DNA of 64,000 nt from SB11 sp035906255 (GTDB lineage: Bacteria > Bacteroidota > Bacteroidia > UBA8524), in the NCBI GenBank assembly GCA_035906255.1, contig JAMIFM010000019.1, positions 1-64,000 on the forward strand. Direction: 5' to 3'. A program made the position numbers and the translations under genes. Shown one piece after another: positions 51,113 to 60,545 of this stretch (the first letter of the stretch is position 1; every line of letters begins with the position of its first letter). The notes under the pieces are model-generated. The model did no database searches and was not told where the DNA came from. It saw only the letters and a list, made by a program, of their open reading frames with translations.

Positions 51113-52951
51113 TTATTTTACTATCAGTAAAATGTTTTGGTTGATAGTAGTACCCGTAATTTTTACGGTGTACATACCTGCACTCATATTGGCAGTGCTA
51201 AGGTCAACAGGTAAGTGGTTTTTACCTTTTACCAATGTATAGTTTCCGGCAACGTATTTTTTACCCAACATATCAAACACTTCAATTTGTACGGTAGCAG
51301 GCCCGTTGCTTTCTACATCAACAATTGCCAATTGACTGCCTTGCGCCATTGGGTTTGGGCTAACAACGGCTTCTTTATCGCCTTTAGGAGCGGTAGGGGC
51401 TACGCGGGCATTAGTCCCGTCAGGGTTTTGGGTGGTGTAGCATATTTGATTGTCTTGCAGGTTTTGGAAAAAGTCAACCAAAAACGGGAAATCGTAAAAC
51501 GAATTGGGCCAAAACTCACCCGTCCATGCAGTAGTTCGTGTGGCAGAGCCTGATAGTTGATAAGCATCCCTAAGGTCGTATTGGCAAGCACTAACACCGT
51601 TAAAATATGCCTTCACCAATAAATGGTCAAATCCTCCCAATGTGTATGGAGATATGTACGAAGAGTAGCCATAAACAGCTAACCCGTCATTATCAGTGCC
51701 GTAGCCGTTCAATTGGTCAATGCGCATAGCCCTGTCCAAATCTACCTCGCCATAGGTAAATTGTCCTCCGGTTACGGCATTTCCGTTATCGTCGGTTTTT
51801 ATCACCAACATATCGTCAAAACCAAAAAAACCTTGGTCGGTGTAGCCCGCCAAATAATATTCGTAATTGCTGCCGGTGTTCAGGCGTTCAATAATATCCA
51901 TTGCATAATCGTTGCCAACATTGCCAGCGGGGTGGTTATAATCATACAACTCATCCCAAACAATGGCTCCGCTATAATCCAAAGCCATAAACCAAGCATC
52001 CATGCTGCTGCCGAACATATCGCTGTAGCCTGCAATGGCAAAGCCGGTACCGTTTGCATCAATGTTTGTATTGTTGGCCTGAATAATAGATGTGAAAACA
52101 TCTCTTGAGCTTGCGGTTCCGTAAAAATCAACCTGTTGGGTGGGCACACCTGTGTTGCTGTTCACCCGCAAGAAAAAAGCATCAGGTATGGCCGCCGCAG
52201 TAGTTTTATCAATATGTTCGCCCACAACCATTACTTCATGGCAACCGCAAGTGGAGTTGTAGTTTGAACTTTCAACAATATCGTGCGACATATCGGTGTC
52301 GGTGTTATAGTTGTTGGTCATATCATACGTTGCACCCCAAAGCAACGTTCCGTTTTGGTCTATTTTAATAACAAACACACGGTTGTTACCGGTTCCGGCA
52401 ACAGTAAGGTATCCTGTTATGTATAAATCGCCGGGGTTAGAAACCGATTCTACAATTTCCTGCACGCTCACATTGGTATGGCTAACGCCCCAAAGGGTTT
52501 GGAAATACCCTGCCGAGGTTACCACGTTGCCTGTAGGGTTTATGTGGGTATAAAAAATACCCATTGCGGTAGCACCACCGCTAAGGTATGAGCCCGCAAC
52601 CGCGTAGCCGTTGCCGTTGCTAAACTCAACCGTGCGTATGTGGTCGGCACTAAAAGAGGCAGGCATTGCAGGCGGGTTGGTAATATCAGTCATGTAATAC
52701 TGATAGTTAAAAGTTTGAGGATTGCTGAACAAACCGTCCATGTCGGTTCGTTGCACATTGAAAGTAAAATCACCGGGAAAGCTCGAACCTCCGGGGCCTA
52801 TTAAGAAATGTCCGGCATTGCCGCCTGAATAGGCGTTGTTACCGTCAGTAAGCATCTCCCAAGTATTGTTGCTGCCATAAAGGTGTTGAAAATACTGTGC
52901 TTTAGCAGTGAAGCTAAGAAAAGCGAAAGCCAATAGGTAGAGTTTTTTCAT
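51113..52951 (-). CDS. T9SS propeller-like paralogue 2
   Basis: 612 residues from the ATG ending at 52951 (MKKLYLLAFAFLSFTAKA, mature QYFQHLYGSNN). The propeller-like body has NRVFVIKIDQNGTLLWGATYDMT, HEVMVVGEHID, DAFFLRVNSNTG, FAIAGYSDMFGSSMDAWFMALDYSGAIVWDELYDY and DIIERLNTGSNYEYYLAGYTD. Cluster marks are GQFTYGEVDLDRAMRIDQLNG and YFNGVSACQYD. The T9SS type A domain starts at VVSPNPMAQGSQL and has IEVFDMLGKKYVAGNY and VDLSTANMSAGMYTVKITG, ending NILLIVK. It has its own terminator and shares a promoter block with paralogue 5. Confidence 0.85.
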   Translation of the reverse strand: MKKLYLLAFAFLSFTAKAQYFQHLYGSNNTWEMLTDGNNAYSGGNAGHFLIGPGGSSFPGDFTFNVQRTDMDGLFSNPQTFNYQYYMTDITNPPAMPASFSADHIRTVEFSNGNGYAVAGSYLSGGATAMGIFYTHINPTGNVVTSAGYFQTLWGVSHTNVSVQEIVESVSNPGDLYITGYLTVAGTGNNRVFVIKIDQNGTLLWGATYDMTNNYNTDTDMSHDIVESSNYNSTCGCHEVMVVGEHIDKTTAAAIPDAFFLRVNSNTGVPTQQVDFYGTASSRDVFTSIIQANNTNIDANGTGFAIAGYSDMFGSSMDAWFMALDYSGAIVWDELYDYNHPAGNVGNDYAMDIIERLNTGSNYEYYLAGYTDQGFFGFDDMLVIKTDDNGNAVTGGQFTYGEVDLDRAMRIDQLNGYGTDNDGLAVYGYSSYISPYTLGGFDHLLVKAYFNGVSACQYDLRDAYQLSGSATRTTAWTGEFWPNSFYDFPFLVDFFQNLQDNQICYTTQNPDGTNARVAPTAPKGDKEAVVSPNPMAQGSQLAIVDVESNGPATVQIEVFDMLGKKYVAGNYTLVKGKNHLPVDLSTANMSAGMYTVKITGTTINQNILLIVK

Positions 52952-52997
52952 GATAGTAAAGTTTAAATGCAAAGTGTGATAATTATGGTTAAGTACT

Positions 52998-53045
52998 ACA
53001 AGTTACAAAGGCCGCATTACTTATCAACTACCAATGAGTGAGTGC
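52998..53045 (-). promoter_or_regulatory. Shared promoter block of paralogue 2
   Basis: On the minus strand: GCACTCACTCATTGG box, then TTGATA as -33, 16 bp, then TAACTTGT as -7 (about 46 bp before the ATG). The 24-bp upper part matches the block before paralogue 5 at 21 of 24 positions, and the -7 octamer is identical. Confidence 0.5.
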
Positions 53046-53090
53046 CGCAAAACGGATTGTAACTGCTATTTATAAACAAGTAACTGCAAA

Positions 53091-53122
53091 AAAGCCCCGC
53101 AGAAAATCACTTGCGGGGCTTT
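53091..53122 (-). terminator. Terminator after T9SS paralogue 3
   Basis: AAAGCCCCGCA pairs with TGCGGGGCTTT (11 bp), followed by T-run on the minus strand. Confidence 0.85.
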
Positions 53123-53143
53123 AAACAGGTTGGTATTTATAGG

Positions 53144-54934
53144 TTATTTTACCATTAGTAAAATGTTTTGGTTAATGGCAGCACCGCTCACTTTTACGGT
53201 GTACATGCCTGCTGCCATGTTTGCTGTGCTTAGGTCAACAGGCAGTTGGTTTTTGCCTTTAACAAGGGTGTAATTACCCGCTGCATATTGCTTGCCAAGC
53301 ATATCGTATACTGCAATTTGCACAGTTGCTGGTTCATTGCTTTCTACCTCAACCATTGCTACAGGGGTGCCTTGTTGCATTGGGTTGGGCAACACAGTGG
53401 CCTCTTTATCACCTTTAGGTACTGCGGGGGCTACACGGGCGTTTGATGCGCCGGGGATAAATGCGGTGCTGCAAAGTTGTACGTCGCTTGCTGAGGTTGA
53501 AAACGAAGATTGTGTACCTTGATTGAAGGTAGATAGTGTACTGAATTGGGTCTCGCTGTACATACCGGGGCCTGATTGCGTGCTGGGAGTGCCGAAAGAC
53601 TCGTTACAACCTGAATTACCGTCGAAGTATGATTTAACAATATAAGCGTCAAGGTTACCTATACCGCCTGCAAAATCAGCAGTGCCATAAACACTTAGTC
53701 CGTCATAAGTAGTTCCGTTAAATTGGTCAAGCTGGTAGCCGTGGTCATTTCCGCTGCTACCGTATGTAAATTCTCCATTTACTACACCATTACCCGCATC
53801 ATCGGTTTTTAGTACCACAGCATCATAGTTTCCAAAAATTCCGTTATTGGTTTCACCTACTAAATAATACTCGTAGTTGCTGGATGTGTTTAAACGTTCA
53901 ATCACATCGTAAGTGAATGTGCTTGAGCTGGCTACTAACGAGTAGGGGGTAACTGTACCCCAATAGCTGCCGGCGCCTGCCTGATTGGTTTTTACTAACC
54001 AAGCATCCCACTTTCCACCGCCCGAAAGGTAGGTAGTATGGCCGCCCATTACAAAGCCTGTTCCGCCACCGTTACCACTGTTTGATACGGTAATTGAAGT
54101 GATGTACTCGTCAGAAGAGTTTGTGCCGTAGTACATCACCCAAGGGAAAAACACAGTACCGTTGGTGGCATCAAATCTCACAAGGTATCCGTCAACAGTG
54201 CGGGTTCCGCTGTTATCATAGGTGGTGCCCACCACAACTACTTCAGGATTACCTGACGGTTGGGTTATGTAAGGGCTTTCAATTACATCATAAGCCCAAT
54301 CCCTTGATATTACAGCCGTACTTGAATTAGAAACCGAAAATATTTGCGACCAAAGTACATTACCGCTTCCTATATCGATTTTTATCACAAAGCTGTGTAT
54401 ATCCCAAGTAAGCGATGTTTCTTGCAAGGCACCTACAATGTATAACTCGTTCCCTCCGGCCGATTTTGATACACCGCCCACAAAATTAGTAGTCCATGTG
54501 TAGCCGCCTGCTGCTACTGGGGTGTAATCATAAGTAGCGTTGATGTTTCCGTTAGGGTCTAATTGCATATAGTAGATGCCGCTGCCTGTAGGTTGCTGAT
54601 AAAGACCCACAATACCATAACCGCCTCCGTTTATCTCAAATGCTTTGTTGTGTGTTAAGCCAAAAGCACCTGCCATTGATGGGCCAACAGAATAAATGTT
54701 ATTAAAATTAGGCGCACCGGGTATGTTTCCGGTATTATCAGTAAAGGTGCCTAATACGCCCGGCACTCCTGCTGAGGTAGTGCTGGATGACACAATAAAG
54801 TGGCCTTGGGTAGTGGTGTTAACGCCCGACGATTGCCCCTCGGCGTTTCCTGAGCCGTATAAATGCTGGAAATACTGGGCTTGGCATAGATACGCCATTA
54901 ATGAAAATGTGAGGGTGATAAACGTTTTTTTCAT
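53144..54934 (-). CDS. T9SS propeller-like paralogue 3
   Basis: 596 residues (MKKTFITLTFSLMAYLCQA, mature QYFQHLYGSGNAE). Blades include IYYMQLDPNGNINATYDYTP, ELYIVGALQE, FVIKIDIGSGNVLWSQIFSV, EVVVVGTTYDNSGTRTVDGYLVRFDATNG, FVMGGHTTYLSGGGKWDAWLVKTNQAG and DVIERLNTSSNYEYYLVGETNNGIFGNYDAVVLKTDD. VNGEFTYGSSGNDHGYQLDQFNGTTYDGLSVYGTADF and YFDGNSGCNESFG are shared with its neighbours. The T9SS domain starts at VLPNPMQQGTP and ends NILLMVK. Near-identical C-termini across the array suggest recent duplication or gene conversion. Confidence 0.86.
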   Translation of the reverse strand: MKKTFITLTFSLMAYLCQAQYFQHLYGSGNAEGQSSGVNTTTQGHFIVSSSTTSAGVPGVLGTFTDNTGNIPGAPNFNNIYSVGPSMAGAFGLTHNKAFEINGGGYGIVGLYQQPTGSGIYYMQLDPNGNINATYDYTPVAAGGYTWTTNFVGGVSKSAGGNELYIVGALQETSLTWDIHSFVIKIDIGSGNVLWSQIFSVSNSSTAVISRDWAYDVIESPYITQPSGNPEVVVVGTTYDNSGTRTVDGYLVRFDATNGTVFFPWVMYYGTNSSDEYITSITVSNSGNGGGTGFVMGGHTTYLSGGGKWDAWLVKTNQAGAGSYWGTVTPYSLVASSSTFTYDVIERLNTSSNYEYYLVGETNNGIFGNYDAVVLKTDDAGNGVVNGEFTYGSSGNDHGYQLDQFNGTTYDGLSVYGTADFAGGIGNLDAYIVKSYFDGNSGCNESFGTPSTQSGPGMYSETQFSTLSTFNQGTQSSFSTSASDVQLCSTAFIPGASNARVAPAVPKGDKEATVLPNPMQQGTPVAMVEVESNEPATVQIAVYDMLGKQYAAGNYTLVKGKNQLPVDLSTANMAAGMYTVKVSGAAINQNILLMVK

Positions 54935-54973
54935 GATTTGATAGTATTTAGTAGATTAATAAATTGATTGTAA

Positions 54974-54998
54974 CCCCTGCAAGCAGGGCTTGCAGGGG
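54974..54998 (-). terminator. Weak terminator hairpin after paralogue 4
   Basis: CCCCTGCAAGC pairs with GCTTGCAGGGG (11 bp, 3-nt loop); the following T-tract on the minus strand is poor, so termination strength is uncertain. Confidence 0.5.
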
Positions 54999-55020
54999 GG
55001 TATTTTGTTGGAGTTTTTGA

Positions 55021-56787
55021 CTATTTCACAATTAGTAAAATGTTTTTACTAATGGTAGTACCGCTGATTTTTATGGTGTACATACCGGCGGCCATGTTTG
55101 CATTGCTTAGTGTTAGCGGTAATTGATTTTTACCTTTTATAAGCTCGTGTTCAGCATTGTAATATTGTTTGCCAAGTACATCATAAATAGTGATTTGTAC
55201 CACAGTAGGGGTTTCTGTTTCAAGCTCTACAACAGCAATCGGGCTGCCTTGTTGCATTGGGTTGGGTGATACTACTGCGTCTTTATCGCCTTTGGGTTCA
55301 GCAGGGGCTAAACGAGCATTGCTTCCGCCTGTGATTGTGGTGTTATAGCACAAAGTAGCATCTGTTAGCGAGGTTTGTGAAACTGATAAATTACCTTGGT
55401 TAAAGAAATCAAAATAACTTAAGCGGGTTTCGCTGTACAATCCGGGACCTGATTGGGTTACAGGGGTACTAAATGCTTCATTGCAACCCGATACCCCGTT
55501 GAAATATGCTTTTATAAGGTATTCATCACCCAAGCCTATTCCTCCGTTGTGCGATATGCCAAAAACACTTAGTCCATCGGCAGTAGTGCCGTTGTATTGG
55601 TCAAGACTGAAACCAATATCATTGCCTCCCGTGCCGTAGGTAAACTCACCTCCGGCAATACCATTTCCATTGTCATCGGTTTTTATTACCAATACATCAT
55701 GCGCTCCAATAGCACCGTTATTAGTTGTGCCGCCTGCATAGTATTCGTATTGTGCTGAGCTGTTCAGGCGCTCTTTTACATCGCTGCACATATCAACGCT
55801 TCCGGGGTTAATTGAGTAGTCGTATGTAGTTGACCATAGGGTGCCACCTGTAGGGTCGGTTTTCATCAGCCAAAAATCAGTGCTTCCCGAAGTTCCGTTG
55901 GCTATGCCGCCTATTATAAACCCGTTAGAGCCACCTGCGGTACTGTTAGCAATATCAATACAGGTAAAATGCTCGTTAGTAGCCGCAGTTCCGTAAAAGA
56001 TAACCCAAGGAAACGTTGGGATGCCCGTAGTAGCATCAACCCTAAAAAAAATCCCGTCGATGCCGTTTGAGTTATAGTCGTAGCCACCGCCAACAATCAC
56101 CACTTCATTTGAATAAGGACTTTCAATAATATCGCTTGAAAATTCCTTTTGCGGGAAGCCTATTTGTAACACATCGTAAAAGTTTGACCAAACGATATTT
56201 CCTGAGGCGGTATTAATTTTAAGGGCATAAATATAGTTTTGGCTGGCACTGGTTTCGGTTGCACCCGTAATGTATAAATCGTCGGTTCCGGGCGATTTTG
56301 CCACTGCCGCCACATCAACAAGGTTATACCAAGCTACAGAAAGGGGTACAGGTGTGTAGTCGTATATAACAACAGGATTACCCGTGCCGTCTAACTGTAA
56401 ATAAAAAATGCCCTGCATAGCCCCGGTACCGTCGTTGTATAAGCCAACTGCGCCAAAACCGCTGCTGTTTTCAAGCTCAAACACGTTTACTGATGATATG
56501 TGCATCACTGCGCCTGTAATGGGCGAACTGATGGTGTACTCATTATTGAAATTTGGAGAGGACAAAATATCACCGTTCACATCGGTATAGGTTACAATTA
56601 AATTAGATGCAGAGCCAAAATTGATGTGGTTTTCAGAAGCCATTAAATGGCCTTGGGGTTGGATAAAGGTATTTACCCCCGAAATGGTTTGCTGTAAATC
56701 GGTAGAGCCATAAAGGTGTTGAAAATACTGGGCTTTTGCGCATAAGCCGGCTATTAACAACGAAAAAAGTAAAATGTGTTTTTTCAT
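55021..56787 (-). CDS. T9SS propeller-like paralogue 4
   Basis: 588 residues from the ATG ending at 56787 (MKKHILLFSLLIAGLCAKA, mature QYFQHLYGSTDLQ); the frame is open further up but crosses the preceding terminator. Blades include IFYLQLDGTGNPVVIYDYTP, DLYITGATE, YALKINTASGNIVWSNFYDV, EVVIVGGGYD, GIFFRVDATTG, FIIGGIANGTSGSTDFWLMKTDPTGGTLWSTTYDYS and DVKERLNSSAQYEYYAGGTTNNGAIGAHDVLVIKTDD. YFNGVSGCNEAF is conserved. The T9SS domain (VVSPNPMQQGSPIAVVELE to NILLIVK) has the variation TIYDVLGKQYYNAEH. Confidence 0.86.
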   Translation of the reverse strand: MKKHILLFSLLIAGLCAKAQYFQHLYGSTDLQQTISGVNTFIQPQGHLMASENHINFGSASNLIVTYTDVNGDILSSPNFNNEYTISSPITGAVMHISSVNVFELENSSGFGAVGLYNDGTGAMQGIFYLQLDGTGNPVVIYDYTPVPLSVAWYNLVDVAAVAKSPGTDDLYITGATETSASQNYIYALKINTASGNIVWSNFYDVLQIGFPQKEFSSDIIESPYSNEVVIVGGGYDYNSNGIDGIFFRVDATTGIPTFPWVIFYGTAATNEHFTCIDIANSTAGGSNGFIIGGIANGTSGSTDFWLMKTDPTGGTLWSTTYDYSINPGSVDMCSDVKERLNSSAQYEYYAGGTTNNGAIGAHDVLVIKTDDNGNGIAGGEFTYGTGGNDIGFSLDQYNGTTADGLSVFGISHNGGIGLGDEYLIKAYFNGVSGCNEAFSTPVTQSGPGLYSETRLSYFDFFNQGNLSVSQTSLTDATLCYNTTITGGSNARLAPAEPKGDKDAVVSPNPMQQGSPIAVVELETETPTVVQITIYDVLGKQYYNAEHELIKGKNQLPLTLSNANMAAGMYTIKISGTTISKNILLIVK

Positions 56788-56821
56788 ATAATGATAGTGT
56801 TTAGGTTTTTGGTGAGAGAAA

Positions 56822-56851
56822 AATGCCCCAAACAGAATGGTTTGGGGCATT
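56822..56851 (-). terminator. Terminator after T9SS paralogue 5
   Basis: AATGCCCCAAAC pairs with GTTTGGGGCATT (12 bp) followed by TTTC on the minus strand. Confidence 0.85.
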
Positions 56852-56859
56852 CGGTAGGT

Positions 56860-58623
56860 TTATTTAACAATCAACAGTATGTTTTGTGCAATTGAAGCAC
56901 CTGTTACTTTCACGGTGTACATACCGGTAGCCATATTAGCATTGCGAATATCAAGCGGCAATTGGTTATTGCCTTTTACCAATGTGTGCGAACCGTTGTA
57001 GTATTGTTTGCCAAGCATATCATAAATGGCAACTTCTACAGTGGCAGGCATATCTGCTTCCAACTCAACAAATGCAACGGGGCTGCCTTGGCCCATTGGG
57101 TTTGGTAACACAACGGCCTCTTTATCGCCTTTAGGTTCAGCAGGTGCCATGCGAGCGTTGCTGGCACCGGGTATAGTTGTATTGTAGCACAATTGTACAT
57201 CACTTACCGAGCTTGATGAACAAAGCGGTGCACCGGGCGTAAACCCGTTAAAGTCAGTTATATAATATTCCCAATACAAACCGGGGCCTGTAGAAACGTT
57301 TGGCATTGATAAGTATTCGTTACAGCCCGAGTTTCCGTCGTAGTATGATTTTATCAAATAAAAATCAGTAGAGCCAAGTGCACCTAAGTCTCCGGTTGCA
57401 AAAGTGCTTAGTCCGTCTGCGGCTGTGTTGTCATATTGGTCAAGTGCTGCACCCCTGTCAGCATTAGCTCCGCCGTATGTAAATTCACCTAAGCCGTTAC
57501 CTAAATCATCCGTTTTAATTACTAAAACATCTTCGCCACCAAAAAAGCCATTATCTGTTGAGCCTGTCATAAAATATTGGTATTGGCCTGATATTGGGCT
57601 AAAACGCTCAATTACGTCTCTGCAATTTTCGTTTGAGCCGGGGTTAAAGCTATAATCGTATAAGTTCGACCAAATTGTGCCCCAGCCTGAAGGGTCAACT
57701 TTTATTAACCAAGCATCGTTATTGCCGTTTACGTTGCTTTCGCCACCAATTACAAAGCCCTGATTTCCGCCCGCACCACTGTTGGCGACTGTAATGCTGT
57801 AAAATGCATCGTTGCTGCTTGCAGTACCGTACATAACTGCCCAAGGCAAGTTTAGTACACCTGTATTTGCATCAACACGTATAACAAAACCATCGTTGCT
57901 GGCACCTGAGCCGTGTGCAAAACCAACAATCATAGCTTCGGGTTGGCCAAGCGGGTTGTATGGGTTTTCGATAATATCCATACCTACTTCGCGAGATATG
58001 GGCGAACCGTGAGGTATATCATAAATGTTTGACCATATAATTGCGCCTGACATTACATCTAACTTCATTGCAAAAACGTGAACCAAAGGTGCGTTTGCCT
58101 GTACGCCTCCTGTAATGTATATTTCATTACCGGTAGCACTTTCGGTCACATTTCCTACAATGTTTACATCCCATATAAATGCACCGGGTAAGGGGGTATA
58201 GTCAAAAATGTTCATCACATTACCATTAGGGTCTAATTGCAAGTAGAACAATTTTGAAGGCGTTGCTGTACCGGCGGTAGGGTCGCGGTGTACACCCACC
58301 ACACCAAAACCGTTTCCATTGTTCATTTCAAAAACCCTTGTCCAATGCACATTACTTACTACGCCTGTTATAGGGTCGGTAATTTGGTATTCGTTGTTAA
58401 AGTTGGGGGCACCATTCACATCGGTATAGGTGGCAATAAGTGAATATTGAAAAGAGAGCGGGTCTTGTGTTACACCTGCCATAAAATGACCCTGAGGTTG
58501 GGCAAATGTGTTTACACCTGATCTGAGTTCTTCAAAATCAGATGTTCCATAAACATGTTGGAAGTACTGTGCCTTGGTTGTTACACCAATGAGCACAAGA
58601 GCAGTTAATAGTAGATTTTTCAT
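56860..58623 (-). CDS. T9SS propeller-like paralogue 5
   Basis: 587 residues (MKNLLLTALVLIGVTTKA, mature QYFQHVYGTSDFE). Blades include LFYLQLDPNGNVMNIFDYTPLPG, EIYITGGVQANAPLVHVFAMKLDVMSGAIIWSNIYDI, EAMIVGFAHGSGASNDGFVIRVDANTG, FVIGGESNVNGNNDAWLIKVDPSGWGTIWSNLYDYS and DVIERFSPISGQYQYFMTG. GEFTYGGANADRGAALDQYDNTAADGLSTFATGD and YYDGNSGCNEYL are array features. The T9SS domain runs from VVLPNPMGQGSPVAFVELE to NILLIVK. It shares its promoter block with paralogue 2. Confidence 0.86.
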   Translation of the reverse strand: MKNLLLTALVLIGVTTKAQYFQHVYGTSDFEELRSGVNTFAQPQGHFMAGVTQDPLSFQYSLIATYTDVNGAPNFNNEYQITDPITGVVSNVHWTRVFEMNNGNGFGVVGVHRDPTAGTATPSKLFYLQLDPNGNVMNIFDYTPLPGAFIWDVNIVGNVTESATGNEIYITGGVQANAPLVHVFAMKLDVMSGAIIWSNIYDIPHGSPISREVGMDIIENPYNPLGQPEAMIVGFAHGSGASNDGFVIRVDANTGVLNLPWAVMYGTASSNDAFYSITVANSGAGGNQGFVIGGESNVNGNNDAWLIKVDPSGWGTIWSNLYDYSFNPGSNENCRDVIERFSPISGQYQYFMTGSTDNGFFGGEDVLVIKTDDLGNGLGEFTYGGANADRGAALDQYDNTAADGLSTFATGDLGALGSTDFYLIKSYYDGNSGCNEYLSMPNVSTGPGLYWEYYITDFNGFTPGAPLCSSSSVSDVQLCYNTTIPGASNARMAPAEPKGDKEAVVLPNPMGQGSPVAFVELEADMPATVEVAIYDMLGKQYYNGSHTLVKGNNQLPLDIRNANMATGMYTVKVTGASIAQNILLIVK

Positions 58624-58655
58624 GATATTTATCTGTTTATTTTTTTAGAATAGAT

Positions 58656-58704
58656 ACAAGTTATTTCATAGAAAGGGGGGTATCAAGCACCAATGAGTAA
58701 GTGC
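58656..58704 (-). promoter_or_regulatory. Shared promoter block of paralogue 5
   Basis: On the minus strand: GCACTTACTCATTGG box, then TTGATA as -33, 17 bp, then TAACTTGT as -7, 33 bp before the ATG. It is close to the block before paralogue 2. A second GCACTTACC box lies just upstream at 58717-58725. Confidence 0.5.
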
Positions 58705-58728
58705 ATTATTTTGGTAGGTAAGTGCAAA

Positions 58729-58760
58729 AAAAAGCGGGGCCGTTGTGGCACCCGCTTTTT
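58729..58760 (-). terminator. Terminator after T9SS paralogue 6
   Basis: AAAAAGCGGG pairs with CCCGCTTTTT followed by a T-rich run on the minus strand. Confidence 0.8.
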
Positions 58761-58784
58761 ATTATGAGCAAATTGGTATGATGG

Positions 58785-60545
58785 TTACTTAATTATTAAT
58801 AGTATGTTTTTGCTGATATTTATTCCCGTAATTTTTACGGTGTACATACCCGCAGCCATATTTGCTGTGCTAAGATCAACAGGTAGTTGGTTAATGCCTT
58901 TTACAAGCGTATGTGAACCGCTTACATATTGCTTACCAAGCATATCATATACTGCAATTTCAACAGTTGCAGGGGTTTCGGTTTCCAACTCAACCATTGC
59001 AACGGGGCTGCCTTGGTTCATAGGGTTGGGTGATACAATAGCTTCTTTATCCCTCTTAGGCTCAGCAGGAGTCATGCGTGCATTACTACCGCCTGCTATG
59101 CTGGTCGCAAAACACAAATTAGCATCGCTGGCGGTTGACATTGTTGCTGACATGGTAACATTTGAGATAGAAAATTGCGGCCTGAAATTATATTTAGTAA
59201 TGATGCCGGGAGCATTAACTGCACTTGAGCTGCCAAAGCTCTCGTTACATCCCGATAAGCCGTTAAAATAGGCTTGTACTTGGTAAGCATCCATTGAGCC
59301 AACGCCGCCGCCATTAAAAGTACCAAATACACTTAGGCCGTCGTTTCCGGTGCCGTCAAAATAATCCAACGATGTGCCAATATCATCCGCAGCGCTACCG
59401 TAGGTAAACTCAGCAACTGAATTACCAACATCGTCAATTTTTTGTACTACTAAATCAGTACCACCTATGGCACCTGTGTTGGTTAAACCGCCAAGGTAAT
59501 ACTCGTAAACCGATGATTGATTCAAGCGTTCAATCACATCGGTGCTGTAATCCCAATTACCCGAGCCACCATTGTAGTCATAAGTATAACTCCAGTAAGG
59601 AGTGCCTTGATCATCGGTTTGCAGTAGCCAAAAATCGCGGTTAGTACCGCTGCCGTTAGCATCAGTAGTACCCCCTATAACAAAACCGGGGCCGCCTGAT
59701 GCAGTGTTGTTTGATATTTTGATACAATCAAACACTTCAAAAGTGCTGGTGGTACCGTAAATAAGAGGGCTGGCTAATGCTGCTCCTGAATTGGCATCTA
59801 ATCTTAAAAAGAAAGCATCCGATGAACCTCCGTTTGCATAGGTTTGGCCCACAACTACTACCTCTTGGTTGCCCGAGGGTGAGTAAGGACTTTCAACTAT
59901 TCCTTTTGCCCAATCGCGTGATGATGAAGTATTGGGGTTTACTATATCAGATACTATTGACCATAGAATGTTTCCTGCTTGGTCTATTTTTAATACAAAA
60001 ATCCAAAAACTACCTGTTGATACACTTGGGTCAATCGTTCCGGTAATGTAATAATCGCCTCCGCCCAATGATTCAGTCACATCGGCAACTTCCACCACAT
60101 AACTATTAGTTCCCGTAGGGTTGTACTCGGTTGTGTTAACAACGTTGCCGGCAGCATCCAGTTCAAGGTAATAAATACCTGCCGGAACTGTACCGCTTGG
60201 GTCGTAAAATAACCCGAACACACCATAACCTGCCCCGTTGCTAAACTCAATAGGGATAGTGTTTTGCAGGTTCAGGTTTATACCCGATGAGTGAATGAGC
60301 GAATAGGTATTGTTAAAGGCATTTACGTTGCCATTCACATCTGTGTTCACCCCCAGTATATCTTGAGTAGTGGTAGATGTGTTCCAAGTGGGGGCAGTAA
60401 TAAAATGGCCTTGGCCTGTGGCAAAGGTATTTACCCCTTGTCCTCTGCCTTCACCGTTGGTAGTTCCATACGTGTGTTGGTAAAACTGTGCATTGGCGCA
60501 CAAACCTGCAAATAGCAGTGCTGTTAGTAGATAGATTTTTTTCAT
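58785..60545 (-). CDS. T9SS propeller-like paralogue 6
   Basis: 586 residues (MKKIYLLTALLFAGLCANA, mature QFYQHTYGTTNGE). Blades include IYYLELDAAGNVVNTTEYNP, DYYITGTIDPSVSTGSFWIFVLKIDQAGNILWSIVSDI, EVVVVGQTYANGGSSDAFFLRLDANSG, FVIGGTTDANGSGTNRDFWLLQTDDQGTPYWSYTYDY and DVIERLNQSSVYEYYLGGLTNTGAIGGTDLVVQKIDD. AEFTYGSAADDIGTSLDYFDGTGNDGLSVFGT and YFNGLSGCNESFG are array features. The T9SS domain runs from VSPNPMNQGSPVAMVELE to NILLIIK. It is the first transcribed member, preceded by a 382-bp AT-rich spacer. Confidence 0.86.
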   Translation of the reverse strand: MKKIYLLTALLFAGLCANAQFYQHTYGTTNGEGRGQGVNTFATGQGHFITAPTWNTSTTTQDILGVNTDVNGNVNAFNNTYSLIHSSGINLNLQNTIPIEFSNGAGYGVFGLFYDPSGTVPAGIYYLELDAAGNVVNTTEYNPTGTNSYVVEVADVTESLGGGDYYITGTIDPSVSTGSFWIFVLKIDQAGNILWSIVSDIVNPNTSSSRDWAKGIVESPYSPSGNQEVVVVGQTYANGGSSDAFFLRLDANSGAALASPLIYGTTSTFEVFDCIKISNNTASGGPGFVIGGTTDANGSGTNRDFWLLQTDDQGTPYWSYTYDYNGGSGNWDYSTDVIERLNQSSVYEYYLGGLTNTGAIGGTDLVVQKIDDVGNSVAEFTYGSAADDIGTSLDYFDGTGNDGLSVFGTFNGGGVGSMDAYQVQAYFNGLSGCNESFGSSSAVNAPGIITKYNFRPQFSISNVTMSATMSTASDANLCFATSIAGGSNARMTPAEPKRDKEAIVSPNPMNQGSPVAMVELETETPATVEIAVYDMLGKQYVSGSHTLVKGINQLPVDLSTANMAAGMYTVKITGINISKNILLIIK

